DNA of 51,077 nt. Origin: Planctomycetota bacterium. GTDB taxonomy: Bacteria > Planctomycetota > Phycisphaerae > SM23-33. Below, in pieces: positions 1 through 8,315 of the stretch. The notes beneath the pieces were generated by a model that saw only the letters and a list, made by a program, of their open reading frames with translations, was not told where the DNA came from and did no database searches. The stretch lies in assembly GCA_022705325.1 (NCBI GenBank), contig JAKJER010000046.1:1-51077 (forward strand), in the 5' to 3' direction. Within the stretch, counting starts at the first letter, position 1. Each line of letters opens with the position of its first letter. The position numbers were made by a program, and so were the translations under genes.

Positions 1-760
1 AGCCCGCGACAGCGGCCGGGTTGAGCCTGTAACGCTCCTGGAAGGTCGGCCAGGTGGGGAACTTCGCGTAGCCGCGGCAGAGGATCATGTTGGCCTTCGG
101 CTCGTCCGCCAGGATCCGCCGGACCTGGTTGATCACGTCGTCCACGAACTGGGCCGTCCGCGACTCGTCGTGCGGCGGGCGAACGGGCGACAGGGGCGGC
201 ACGCCGGTCACCTGGGGGTCGGTCTCGCCCACGTTCTCGTCCAGGCCGTCGCCGCGCAACACCAGCAGGGCGCGATGCTCGGCCTCGGTCTCGAAGATCA
301 CCTCCACGTCCGCAGGCGGCTTGAGCTGTGAGCGGACTTTCTCCAGGACACGCCGGTTCTCCTCGTCGGGGATCCGCCCGGCCCGGCGGTCGGTAACGTT
401 GCCGTTCTTGTCCAGCGTGCAGAAGTTGACGCGGACGGCCACGTCGCGGGCCGTCAGAGGGAACTCCAGGCCCAGCGCGCCCAGCACCCCGCGCCCCACC
501 TGGTAGATGAGCGGATCATATCCGAACAGGCCCAGGTGGCCCGGGCCGCTGCCGGGCGTGACGGCCGGGGCGACCGGCACGTGCAGGCCCAGGGCGCTGC
601 GCCTGGCCAGGGCGTTCATGTTGGGCGTCTTGGCCTGCTGAAGGGCCGTGCCCTTACCCGCATTGTCGCAGTCACCCAGGCCGTCCATCACCAACAGAAC
701 GATCCGCTTGTCGTTTTCCTTGGCCAGGGAACTGATCAGATTACCGTAGTTGTCTTCCAT
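1..760 (-). CDS. apgM: 2,3-bisphosphoglycerate-independent phosphoglycerate mutase, archaeal type (3' end outside window)
   Basis: Interconverts 3- and 2-phosphoglycerate in glycolysis and gluconeogenesis. The frame is open from an ATG at 760 to the left edge, so about 253 N-terminal residues are visible and the C-terminal part is missing. The start of the chain carries the alkaline-phosphatase-superfamily metal motif (VLLVMDGLGD). It is followed by TPNMNALA and then PGSGPGHLGLFGYDP, the ApgM signature that contains the phosphorylated serine. Further on, RGYAKFPTWPTF also fits this family. It is not the larger bacterial GpmI type, whose N-terminal architecture differs. It is transcribed away from the tsaC fusion across a 167-bp gap with candidate promoters for both sides. 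Family assignment is firm. Completeness cannot be judged from this window. Confidence 0.9.
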   Translation of the reverse strand, partial: MEDNYGNLISSLAKENDKRIVLLVMDGLGDCDNAGKGTALQQAKTPNMNALARRSALGLHVPVAPAVTPGSGPGHLGLFGYDPLIYQVGRGVLGALGLEFPLTARDVAVRVNFCTLDKNGNVTDRRAGRIPDEENRRVLEKVRSQLKPPADVEVIFETEAEHRALLVLRGDGLDENVGETDPQVTGVPPLSPVRPPHDESRTAQFVDDVINQVRRILADEPKANMILCRGYAKFPTWPTFQERYRLNPAAVAG

Positions 761-815
761 GGGATGTCCTTCTTCTTCGCTAGGCCGGCGCGAACTCCGC
801 CCGGCAGGACGGACC

Positions 816-843
816 AGTATACCCTCGCCGCCGCGGGATGCAA
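816..843 (-). promoter_or_regulatory. Candidate promoter of apgM
   Basis: On the minus strand, TTGCAT at 838-843 and TATACT at 816-821 are separated by 16 bp. Transcription would start near 809, leaving a leader of about 50 nt before the apgM ATG at 760. The -10 is good; the -35 matches consensus at only half of its positions. Confidence 0.4.
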
Positions 844-900
844 TTCGTTGTTGGCGCCGGCCCGGCGTCGTCGGGCCCGGCCCGCCCCGGGCAGGACCGC

Positions 901-929
901 TTGATTCGCCTCCACGCGGTCCTCATAAT
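901..929 (+). promoter_or_regulatory. Candidate promoter of the tsaC-phosphatase gene
   Basis: TTGATT at 901-906 and CATAAT at 924-929 are 17 bp apart. The -10 ends seven bases before the ATG at 937, so the transcript would begin at or next to the start codon and be leaderless. The box also overlaps the alternative in-frame ATG at 928, which argues against that start. Confidence 0.5.
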
Positions 930-936
930 GGCGAAG

Positions 937-2052
937 ATGTCTTCGACCCGCATGATCCAGGCCCGCTCCGCGGTGGAGATTGCCTCGGCCGCCCGCGAGG
1001 GAGCGCAGGCCCTCCGCGCCGGTCAACTGGTCGGCTTCGCGACGGAAACGGTCTACGGGATCGCCGCCGTCGCCAGTGACGCGACGGCCATGGAGCGCCT
1101 GCGCGAGCTGAAGAGCCGCCCCAGCCGGCCCTTCAGCGTTCACCTGGGCCGCCCCCAGGACGTGGAGCGGTACGTGGCCAGCATTCCCGCCGACGCCACG
1201 CGCCTGATCCGCAAGGCCTGGCCCGGTCCGGTCACGGTGATCCTTCCAGCCGGCGGACGTCTGGCCGACAGCGCCCTTCAAGAAGCGGGCCTCTACGACG
1301 TCCTGTGCAGCGAAGACCTGATCGGCTTGCGTTGCCCGCACGAGCCGCTGGCGGAAGCGATGCTGTCGGCCGTCCGTGAGCCCGTCGTCGCCCCCAGCGC
1401 GAACCCGGCCGGGGCGCCGTCCCCCCGCAGCGCCGACGATGTCCGGCAAGCCATGAACGGGCAGATCGACCTGCTGATCGACAGCGGGCCCTGCCGCTAC
1501 GGCAAAGACAGCACCATCGTCAGCTTCGCTTCCGGACAGTGGGCCATCCTCCGTGAGGGCGTGCTGAACGAGCGTTCCATCCGGAAACTCCTCCATCGCA
1601 CGTACTTGTTCGTCTGCACGGGCAACACCTGCCGCAGCCCCATGGCGGCCGGCCTGGCGGCCAAGCTGCTGGCCGAGAAGCTCGGCTGTACGGTCCCGCA
1701 GTTGGCCGACCGCGGCGTGCGGACGTTGTCGGCAGGCGTTTTTGCCACGAGCGGGTCCCGCGCCACCCCGGAGGCCGTCCAGGCCGCCAGGCGGCTGGGC
1801 GTTGACATCTCTCCTCATCGAAGCCGAAAGCTCACCAAAGAGTTGATTCAATCCTCAGATGTGGTATTCTGCATGACACGCGTGCACCTGGCCGAGGCGG
1901 TTCGTCTGGCCGGATCGGCCTCGGCGGACATTCGGATGCTGTGCGACGACGACCTGTCCGACCCGATCGGGCGAGGCGTGAACGTGTACGAGCAGACGGC
2001 CCGGCGGATCGAGCACTGCCTCCGCCTGGGTCTGGTGGAGCAAGGCCTGTAA
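937..2052 (+). CDS. tsaC: Fusion of threonylcarbamoyl-AMP synthase (Sua5/YrdC/YwlC) and a YwlE-like low-molecular-weight phosphatase
   Basis: The N-terminal domain (about residues 10-215 of 371) makes threonylcarbamoyl-AMP for the t6A modification of ANN-decoding tRNAs. It shows TETVYGIAA, a KSRPSRPFSVHL segment, APSANPAG and DSTIVSF...AILREG. The C-terminal domain (about 220-371) is a low-molecular-weight phosphatase with the P-loop CTGNTCRS: nucleophile Cys227, Arg233, general acid Asp342 in SDPIG. Thr231 matches the residue that in Bacillus YwlE confers specificity for phosphoarginine over phosphotyrosine, so arginine phosphatase is the better guess; this is inference. The frame extends upstream to 838, but that part is low complexity and covers the promoter. 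ATG 937 is preferred, with 928 as the alternative. rpiB follows after 52 bp, echoing the Bacillus order ywlC-ywlE-rpiB. Confidence 0.85.
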   Translation: MSSTRMIQARSAVEIASAAREGAQALRAGQLVGFATETVYGIAAVASDATAMERLRELKSRPSRPFSVHLGRPQDVERYVASIPADATRLIRKAWPGPVTVILPAGGRLADSALQEAGLYDVLCSEDLIGLRCPHEPLAEAMLSAVREPVVAPSANPAGAPSPRSADDVRQAMNGQIDLLIDSGPCRYGKDSTIVSFASGQWAILREGVLNERSIRKLLHRTYLFVCTGNTCRSPMAAGLAAKLLAEKLGCTVPQLADRGVRTLSAGVFATSGSRATPEAVQAARRLGVDISPHRSRKLTKELIQSSDVVFCMTRVHLAEAVRLAGSASADIRMLCDDDLSDPIGRGVNVYEQTARRIEHCLRLGLVEQGL

Positions 2053-2104
2053 GGCAGGAACGGCTGGGACCGGCGTGCGCAGCCTTTTGGCGGACGAGGA
2101 AACC

Positions 2105-2605
2105 ATGAGAATCGTGATAGCCGCGGACCATCGAGGTCACTCATTCAAAGACCGGATCATGAGCCTGCTGACCGAGCAGAACCATCAGGTCACCGACCTG
2201 GGGACCAACAGCAGCCGGCCCTGTGACTATCCGGACATCGCGTTTCCCGCCGCCCGGGCCATTACCGACGGTCAGGCGGACGTGGCCATCCTGATCTGCG
2301 GAAGCGGCATCGGCATGACCATCTCGGCGAACAAGGTCCCCGGCGTGCGGGCGGCCCTGTGCCACGACGAGTTGACCGCCCAGATGTCCCGCCGTCACAA
2401 CGACGCCAACGTGCTGTGCCTGGCCAGCGACGTGATGGGTGAGGAACTGATGCGCCGCATCGTGTTCAGTTGGCTGCACACCGAGTTCGAGCGGGGCGGG
2501 CGCCACGAGCGACGCGTCCGCAAGATTGGAATGATCGAGCGAGGAATCGACCCCCGCGTGTACGACACGTCCAACGACGGGCTGGGCAACGGCGCGGACA
2601 AGTAG
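2105..2605 (+). CDS. rpiB: Ribose-5-phosphate isomerase B
   Basis: Interconverts ribose 5-phosphate and ribulose 5-phosphate in the pentose phosphate pathway. The 166-residue protein is slightly longer than the usual 140-150 because of a basic C-terminal tail. It shows the N-terminal IAADHRGHSFK, the catalytic-cysteine motif ICGSGIGMTISANK, and SRRHNDANVLCLAS, all typical of RpiB/LacAB. ATG 2105 is chosen because the homology starts there and a purine-rich stretch (GACGAGGAAACC) precedes it. It sits 52 bp after the tsaC-phosphatase gene, probably in one transcript. Its stop lies only 5 bp from that of the convergent ktrA. Confidence 0.93.
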   Translation: MRIVIAADHRGHSFKDRIMSLLTEQNHQVTDLGTNSSRPCDYPDIAFPAARAITDGQADVAILICGSGIGMTISANKVPGVRAALCHDELTAQMSRRHNDANVLCLASDVMGEELMRRIVFSWLHTEFERGGRHERRVRKIGMIERGIDPRVYDTSNDGLGNGADK

Positions 2606-2610
2606 CGCGT

Positions 2611-3297
2611 TCAGTCGGTCGGGAACGCGGCGATGGCATCGTCGCTCCCGATGAGAAGCAGAACGTCGCCCGGCTTGATCACGCTGTCGGGCATCGGCAC
2701 GGAGATGATGAACTGTCGCGTGGTGGTGCGGCCCTGGTCGTCCGTTTCCTGAATCGTGCGGCGAACCGCCACCACGTTCACCTCGTAGCGGTTGCGGATG
2801 GCCAGTTCCTTCAGCGTCTTCTCGAAGAACGACTCGGGGGCCGCCACCTGGACCAGGCTGAAGCCCTCCGCCAGCACCAGCCTCTCCATGATCGTGGGGG
2901 CCAGCAGGCGATGGCACCAACGGTCGGCAGACTCGCGCTCGGGGTTGACGATGTCGTCGGCCCCGATACGGGTCAGGATGCGGGCTCGCGTGTTGGAAGT
3001 GGCCCGGCTGATCACCCGGGGCACGCCGATGGTCTTGAGCAGCGAGGTCGTAAGGGCGGCGTCCTCGAAACCGGTGCCGATACCCACCACGGCCACGTCC
3101 ACCTTGTCGATCCCCTGGGCTCGCAGGGCCGACTCGTCCATGGCGTCCATGCAGACGGCCACCGCAACCTGGTCACGCACGTCCTCCACCAGGTCCCGGT
3201 CGCGGTCGACGGCGATGACTTCCGCGCCGGCCTCCGCCAGCAGCCTGGCCAGACGCATCCCAAACCGCCCCAGTCCGATGACAGCGAATCGTTCCAT
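2611..3297 (-). CDS. ktrA: Potassium uptake regulatory subunit KtrA/TrkA (RCK domain)
   Basis: A 228-residue cytoplasmic subunit that gates the KtrB channel in response to bound nucleotide. The N-terminal Rossmann RCK domain begins with FAVIGLGRFGMRLA (GxGxxG), has an acidic residue ending strand 2 (VIAVDRD), and continues to about residue 135. The rest fits an RCK_C/TrkA_C domain ending in PGDVLLLIGSDDAI. It follows ktrB after 4 bp on the same strand, so the pair is translationally linked. One RCK_N plus one RCK_C matches KtrA rather than the doubled TrkA of enterobacteria. It ends 5 bp from convergent rpiB with no visible terminator between them. Confidence 0.92.
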   Translation of the reverse strand: MERFAVIGLGRFGMRLARLLAEAGAEVIAVDRDRDLVEDVRDQVAVAVCMDAMDESALRAQGIDKVDVAVVGIGTGFEDAALTTSLLKTIGVPRVISRATSNTRARILTRIGADDIVNPERESADRWCHRLLAPTIMERLVLAEGFSLVQVAAPESFFEKTLKELAIRNRYEVNVVAVRRTIQETDDQGRTTTRQFIISVPMPDSVIKPGDVLLLIGSDDAIAAFPTD

Positions 3298-3301
3298 AGT
3301 C

Positions 3302-5224
3302 CTACCCGATGATAACAGTCTCTTGAGGATACTGGTAGTCCACGCGCCGCACCCGGCTGGCGAAACCCGCCAGCAGCGTCAGCGGGCCCAGCCGGCCGAC
3401 GAACATCCCGATCACCAGAATGAGCTTGGACCACGGCGTGGCCAGGTGGCTGGTCAGCCCCGTAGACAAGCCCACGGTGCAGGACGCGCTGGTGACCTCG
3501 AAGAACAGATCCAGGAAGCTGCGCTCCTGGCGCAGCTCGATTGACAGCAGGAAGGTCAGCAGGATCAGCATGGCCACGAACAGCACCGTAACGGTGACGG
3601 CCTTGCGGAGGACTTCGGCGGCGATGGACCGGCGGAACAGTTCCACCTCGTTTCGCCGCAGGAGCGTCGAGTACACCGTCAAGACCAGCAGGGCGGCCGT
3701 GACGGTCTTGATGCCCCCACCGGTGCTGGCGGGACTGGCGCCGATGATCATCAGCAGGCACACCGCCAGCTTGCCCGCGTTGGACAACTCGGCCATGTCG
3801 ATCGTGTTGAAGCCGGCGGTGCGGGCCGTCACGGAGGTGAACACGGCGTGGAGCACGCGGCCCGAGCCTCGCACCTGCGACCAGTCGCTCCGCTGGCGGG
3901 TCTCCTCCATGACAAAGGCGTGTCGCCCCACCGTGCCGGAGGGCGGCCCGGGCGGCGGCTCGACCAGCAGCAGCATCGCCGCCCCGCCCGCGATCAGCAC
4001 GCCGGAGGTGCTCAGGACGATTTTGGAGTGCAGCGTCAGCCGCGGCAGGGGATTGATGAACCCCAGGTGCCCGTAGCGCGGGTGCAGCCGCCTCGCCAGG
4101 CGGACCAGCACCTGCTTGCCCCAACGGGCACAGTCCTCCAGCACGGGAAAGCCCAACCCGCCCAGGATGATCAATGGGGCGATCACCCCGTATACCTGCC
4201 AGTTCTCCCGCAGGGGATGGACCCATCCCTCGCGTGTTCCCTGCATCATGCTGTTGCCGTACAGCGCGAACCCCGCGTTGCAGAAGGCCGACACGCTGTG
4301 AAACACGCTGTGCCAGGCTGCCTGGACCGCGTCGAGCGTGATCAGGGCGTCCGGAGGGCCCTGAGGGCGGCAAAACATCGGGTACAGCAGCAGCGCCCCC
4401 ACCGCCTCGGCCGTCAGCGTCGTCACGATGACAAACTTCACCAGCCGCCCGATCTGCCCGGGCTCCTCGCTGGACAACATGTGCTGGACCGCCGCCGTTC
4501 CTCGCAGCGACAGGCCCCGCCCCACCGCCATCGCCAGCACCGTCCCGAACAGCATGATTCCCAGACCCCCCGTCTGGATCAGCCCCAGCACCACGGCTTG
4601 CCCGAACGTCGTGAAGTGGGTTCCCGTGTCGCGCACCACCAGGCCCGTCACGCAAACGGCGCTGGTGGAGGTGAACAGAGCGTCATCGTAGTACCACTTG
4701 GGGTAGTACGCCTCCTCCACGGCGGCCGGCAGCATCAGCAGACCAGAGCCGGCCAGGATCAGCAGCGCGAAACTCCCCACCAGCAGCCAACTGGGATGGA
4801 TGCCGCTGCCCGCGAACCGAAGGTTCAGCCCCACGCCCCGCAGCACAAGCGTCGCCAGGATGTACAACTGCGTGATGATGACGTAGAGCGCCCCGGCCGA
4901 CAGAAATCGCCCCTTCATCCGGTAGCCGACCAGCAGGCCCGCGACCACCAACACGATCAGGGCGAAGTCGATCCAGTTCTCCCGCAGGTAGTCCCGCCGC
5001 CGCGGCGCCAGCAGCAGCCTCAGCACCCGGTCCAGGATGAATACGACCAGGATCACCGTCTGGACGATGTGGACTACGCGCTCCTGCGACGGCGCAAGCG
5101 TGAAGCCGTAGTCCAGCACCAGCGTGGCCACGGCCGCCAGGCCGGTCAACGCCAGGACCACGTTCAGCAGGGGCAGCACTCGCTGCCTGTCCTGCTTTCG
5201 GCTTGTCGCGGATGATCTGGCCAT
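3302..5224 (-). CDS. ktrB: KtrB/TrkH-family potassium channel subunit with an extra N-terminal membrane region
   Basis: Membrane pore of a K+ uptake system partnered by KtrA. Four P-loop segments are visible in order: TSTSAVCVTGL, FHSVSAFCNAGFAL, FTSVTARTAGFNT and VTSASCTVGLSTG, each with the filter glycine. At 640 residues it is well above the usual 440-500. The excess is an N-terminal stretch of about 170 residues with some four hydrophobic segments and basic clusters (DRVLRLLLAPRRRDYLR) before the first pore unit. The layout recalls the S1-S4 region of ion channels, but that comparison is inference. ATG 5224 gives a short polar start, then the first membrane segment. hisI lies 33 bp upstream, so hisI-ktrB-ktrA may be one transcript. 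Confidence 0.9.
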   Translation of the reverse strand: MARSSATSRKQDRQRVLPLLNVVLALTGLAAVATLVLDYGFTLAPSQERVVHIVQTVILVVFILDRVLRLLLAPRRRDYLRENWIDFALIVLVVAGLLVGYRMKGRFLSAGALYVIITQLYILATLVLRGVGLNLRFAGSGIHPSWLLVGSFALLILAGSGLLMLPAAVEEAYYPKWYYDDALFTSTSAVCVTGLVVRDTGTHFTTFGQAVVLGLIQTGGLGIMLFGTVLAMAVGRGLSLRGTAAVQHMLSSEEPGQIGRLVKFVIVTTLTAEAVGALLLYPMFCRPQGPPDALITLDAVQAAWHSVFHSVSAFCNAGFALYGNSMMQGTREGWVHPLRENWQVYGVIAPLIILGGLGFPVLEDCARWGKQVLVRLARRLHPRYGHLGFINPLPRLTLHSKIVLSTSGVLIAGGAAMLLLVEPPPGPPSGTVGRHAFVMEETRQRSDWSQVRGSGRVLHAVFTSVTARTAGFNTIDMAELSNAGKLAVCLLMIIGASPASTGGGIKTVTAALLVLTVYSTLLRRNEVELFRRSIAAEVLRKAVTVTVLFVAMLILLTFLLSIELRQERSFLDLFFEVTSASCTVGLSTGLTSHLATPWSKLILVIGMFVGRLGPLTLLAGFASRVRRVDYQYPQETVIIG

Positions 5225-5257
5225 AAGGGGTCGTCGGCCTCTCCGCCGGCCGGCCAG

Positions 5258-5659
5258 CTATTTCGAGTCCTTGTAGACCTGTTTGGGGTCGAACACCCGG
5301 TGGCCTGTCACTTCCCACTCGCCCTGCGGGGTGAGCTTGCGGTAGAAACAGGAGTGGTAGCCGTCGTGGCAGGCCGCCCCGTGCTGCTCCACCTCGATCA
5401 CCACCGTGTCGACGTCGCAGTCGGTAAAGACCGCCCGCACGTCCTGAGTGTGCCCGGACGACTCGCCCTTCATCCAGTATTTCTGGCGGCTGCGAGACCA
5501 GAAGTGGGTCTTGCCCGTGCGGACCGTCTCCAGCAGGGACGTCTGGTTCATATACGCCACCATCAGCACTTCCCGGCTGGTCGCGTCGACGATGACAGCC
5601 GGGATCAGCCCGTTGGCGTCGTACTTGAGGGCAGCGATTGTCTGTTCCAACTTGTCCAC
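5258..5659 (-). CDS. hisI: Phosphoribosyl-AMP cyclohydrolase
   Basis: Third step of histidine synthesis: opens the purine ring of phosphoribosyl-AMP. The 133-residue protein carries LIPAVIVDATSREVLMVAYMN, THFWSRSRQKYWMKGESSGH, the metal-site run FTDCDVDTVVIEVEQ, and ACHDGYHSCFYR with the zinc cysteines. It lacks the HisE pyrophosphohydrolase domain found in some fusions. The start is GTG 5659, because the first ATG in frame would cut into the conserved domain; GGAG sits about 10 nt upstream. The same frame stays open far upstream, but that part is antisense-frame translation over recG. It is an isolated his gene here, likely co-transcribed with ktrBA. Confidence 0.92.
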   Translation of the reverse strand: MDKLEQTIAALKYDANGLIPAVIVDATSREVLMVAYMNQTSLLETVRTGKTHFWSRSRQKYWMKGESSGHTQDVRAVFTDCDVDTVVIEVEQHGAACHDGYHSCFYRKLTPQGEWEVTGHRVFDPKQVYKDSK

Positions 5660-5760
5660 GTATTCTGCTCCAGACCCGGGCCCACCGGCCCGGCCAAAGC
5701 GAGATAGTGTACCGCAAGCGGCCCAGCCGGTCAAACCGGCCTTTCGGCGTTCCGCGGTCG

Positions 5761-7833
5761 TTACGCCCCGCCAAGCAGTTCCAGCCGCCCGGCGTACGCC
5801 TTGATCACCTGCTCGCGGAGATGCTGGTTGTGCGGGGCGTTCAGGCCGGGGTCCCCCTGCACGATCTCCATCGCGTCCCGCCGGGCCATCCGCAGCAAGT
5901 CGTAGTCCTCCACCAGGTCCGCCAGGCGCAGCTCCGGCAGGCCGTGCTGGCGCGTGCCGAAGAACTCGCCCGGGCCGCGGATGCGCAGGTCCTCCTCGGC
6001 GATCTTGAAGCCGTCCGACGTGCCCGCCATCACCTCCAGCCGCCGCCGGGCCAGCGGGTTGTCCGTGGACGAGACCAGGACGCAGAGGGCGTCTTCGCTG
6101 GATCGCCCGACCCGCCCGCGAAGCTGGTGCAACTGGGCCAGCCCGAACCGCTCGGCGTGCAGGACGACTATCACGCTGGCCTTCGGCATGTCCAGCCCCA
6201 CCTCCACCACCGACGACGCCGCCAGCACGCCCAGCCGCCCCTCGCCGAACGCCCGCATGACCGTTTCTTTCTCGGCCGCGGGAAGCTGTCCGTGAATCAG
6301 CCCCACGCCCCACGCAGCCAGTTCCGAGCGTCGCAGTTCCTCGTACGCCTCCTGGGCCGCCGTCAGCTCCAGTTCGGGCGACTCCCGCACCAGCGGGTAG
6401 ATGAAGTACGCCTGCTGCCCGCGTTTCAATTCCTGTTTGACGCGGGCCAGGACCATCGGCATCTGCTGCTGGGGCACGATCCGGGTAGTCGTCTTGCCTC
6501 GCCCGGGCGGCAGCGACGCGATCGTCGACACGTCCAGGTCGCCGAACACCGTCAGCGCCAGCGTCCGCGGGATGGGCGTAGCCGTCATCACCAGGTAGTG
6601 CGGGGCGAACCCCTTGCCGCGGATCCCCGACCGCTGTCGCACGCCGAACTTGTGCTGCTCGTCCACCACCACCAGGCCCAGTTGCGAGAACCGCACGCCC
6701 TGCGAGAGCAGCGCGTGCGTGCCGACCACCAGGTCGGTCTCCCCCCCTGCCAGCGAGGACAGCGCGGCCTGGCGCTGGGCCGGCTTCTGTGAGCCCGTCA
6801 GCAACGCCACCCGCACCCGGCTGCCGGCCAGGTATGCGCACACCTTCTGGTAGTGCTGCTGGGCCAGGATCTCCGTCGGGGCCATGATCGCCGCCTGCTT
6901 GCGATGCGCGACCGCCAGCAGCGCGGCGTACAGCGCCACCACCGTCTTGCCCGATCCCACGTCGCCCTGGAGCAGGCGGTTCATCGGGCGCGGGCGGGCC
7001 ATGTCGGCGGCGATCTCCCGCACGGCCTGGTCCTGGGCGCCGGTCAGCTCGAAGGGGAAGCGGGCCCGAATCCGCCGGTCGATCTCGTCACTCAGCGCCA
7101 GCGGATGGGCAGGCCGGCTGATCTCCCGCATCCGCAGCAAGGCCACCCCCACCTGCATCAGCAGACATTCCTCGTACGCCAGCCGGCGCCGCGCCCCAGC
7201 CCACTGCTGGCGGTCCTCCGGCTTGTGCATGGCCGCGATCGCCTCGCGCCGCCCCATCAACTCGCGGCGGCGGAGGAAATCGGCGTCGAACCACTCGTCC
7301 ACCAGGTCGATCACGTCCGGCAGGACCCGGCGGATGACCTGGGCGATAACGCCGCTGGCGAGCCCGCCGCCGGCCGGGTAGACCGGCAGCAGTTCGTCCT
7401 GGTCCAGGTTGGTCGCCTGCGGGTCCCAGATGACCTGGAAGGACGGGTTAAGGAACTGGACCTGCTCGCGGTAGAGCGAGACGCGCCCGCTGACGGCGAT
7501 CTGCATGCCGACCTTGATCTTGTCGCGAAGGTACAGCCCGTGGAACCACTTGACCAGGACGCTGCCCGTGCCGTCGTTGAGGTTGCACTGGAAGGACGGG
7601 GGGCGGCGGTAGACCTGTTCGCGGACGTCGAGCACCTCGCCCGCCACGGTCGCCGTCTCTTCCGTGCCGCGGAGCACGCCGATGGGCTGGACCTGGCGGC
7701 GCAGGTCGAAGCGACGGGGAAAGTACGTCAGGAGGTCCTCGACCGTGTGAACCCCCAACTCGGCCAATTGGCCCGCGCGCGTGGGCCCGACGCCCTTTAC
7801 GTACTGCACGGGGGTGTCCAACGCGATGGCCAC
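5761..7833 (-). CDS. recG: ATP-dependent DNA helicase RecG
   Basis: Remodels stalled forks and Holliday junctions. The 690-residue protein has the family's normal length. Residues about 1-50 include a helix-hairpin-helix (VQYVKGVGPTRAGQLAELG). An OB-fold wedge domain follows (about 55-160: TATVAGEVLDV...LNDGTGSVLVKWF). The SF2 motor then shows the Q-motif-like FPFELTGAQDQAV, Walker A GDVGSGKT, motif Ia APTEILAQQH, a DEQH box, motif III TATPIPRTLAL and motif VI QLRGRVGRS. The end (GFKIAEEDLRIRGPGEFFGTRQHG) contains the TRG-type region typical of RecG. All motifs are intact. It is followed after 101 bp by hisI on the same strand. Confidence 0.96.
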   Translation of the reverse strand: MAIALDTPVQYVKGVGPTRAGQLAELGVHTVEDLLTYFPRRFDLRRQVQPIGVLRGTEETATVAGEVLDVREQVYRRPPSFQCNLNDGTGSVLVKWFHGLYLRDKIKVGMQIAVSGRVSLYREQVQFLNPSFQVIWDPQATNLDQDELLPVYPAGGGLASGVIAQVIRRVLPDVIDLVDEWFDADFLRRRELMGRREAIAAMHKPEDRQQWAGARRRLAYEECLLMQVGVALLRMREISRPAHPLALSDEIDRRIRARFPFELTGAQDQAVREIAADMARPRPMNRLLQGDVGSGKTVVALYAALLAVAHRKQAAIMAPTEILAQQHYQKVCAYLAGSRVRVALLTGSQKPAQRQAALSSLAGGETDLVVGTHALLSQGVRFSQLGLVVVDEQHKFGVRQRSGIRGKGFAPHYLVMTATPIPRTLALTVFGDLDVSTIASLPPGRGKTTTRIVPQQQMPMVLARVKQELKRGQQAYFIYPLVRESPELELTAAQEAYEELRRSELAAWGVGLIHGQLPAAEKETVMRAFGEGRLGVLAASSVVEVGLDMPKASVIVVLHAERFGLAQLHQLRGRVGRSSEDALCVLVSSTDNPLARRRLEVMAGTSDGFKIAEEDLRIRGPGEFFGTRQHGLPELRLADLVEDYDLLRMARRDAMEIVQGDPGLNAPHNQHLREQVIKAYAGRLELLGGA

Positions 7834-7896
7834 GTGTTCAGGCCGCGCCCAGCCGGACCGGACGAGCGCGACGCCCGCCCGGCCCGAACGTGAGTC

Positions 7897-8280
7897 TTAT
7901 TTCGCCGGCAGCTTGATGGTCTGCCCGGCCTTGAGGTTCTCCGGCGTCAGGCCCGGGTTCATCGCGGTGATCTCTTTCCACCGCTTGCCGTCGCCCAGCT
8001 TCTGCTTGGCGATCGACCACAGCGTGTCGCGGGCCTGGACCACGTAGGTGGTGCCGCCCGCGGGTGTGTCCACCTTCGGCGGCGCGGGCAGGGCGACCGG
8101 CGGGGCCGGCGGGATGGGCGGCTTGGGGGCCGTGTCCAGCGCCGGGGCCGCAGGCAGAGGTTGGGCCGCCGGCTGGGTCGTCGGCGGCTGGGTCATCGCC
8201 GGATCCACCTTCGGCTTATTCTCGCACCCCACGATCGCGCCCGCTGCCAGCAACACACAAATGAGCATCCAAGTCCTCAT
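7897..8280 (-). CDS. LysM-domain lipoprotein
   Basis: A 127-residue secreted protein. It has a short lipoprotein signal (MRTWMLICVLLAAGAIVGC, lipobox IVGC). A proline- and alanine-rich linker of about 55 residues follows, then one LysM domain from about residue 78 to the end: TYVVQARDTLWSIAKQKLGDG...NPGLTPENLKAGQTIKLP. LysM binds glycan strands of N-acetylglucosamine, so a role at peptidoglycan is likely but unproven. ATG 8280 is chosen over 8286 because AAGGAA lies at normal spacing before it. A strong promoter (TTGACT-N17-TATGAT) lies upstream. There is no catalytic domain. Confidence 0.85.
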   Translation of the reverse strand: MRTWMLICVLLAAGAIVGCENKPKVDPAMTQPPTTQPAAQPLPAAPALDTAPKPPIPPAPPVALPAPPKVDTPAGGTTYVVQARDTLWSIAKQKLGDGKRWKEITAMNPGLTPENLKAGQTIKLPAK

Positions 8281-8315
8281 GTGCATTTCCTTTCCGTTCC
8301 GTCAGAACCAGAGCG

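Noticed and set aside
736..1851. 371-residue ORF on the minus strand
   Set aside because: It covers the tsaC-phosphatase gene on the other strand. The translation is Gly/Arg/Ala-rich with no family motif, and is explained by third-position GC of the real gene.
5660..6841. Upstream extension of the hisI frame to 527 residues
   Set aside because: The extension lies inside recG in another frame and has no recognisable domain. The HisI domain begins at GTG 5659 with a ribosome-binding site.
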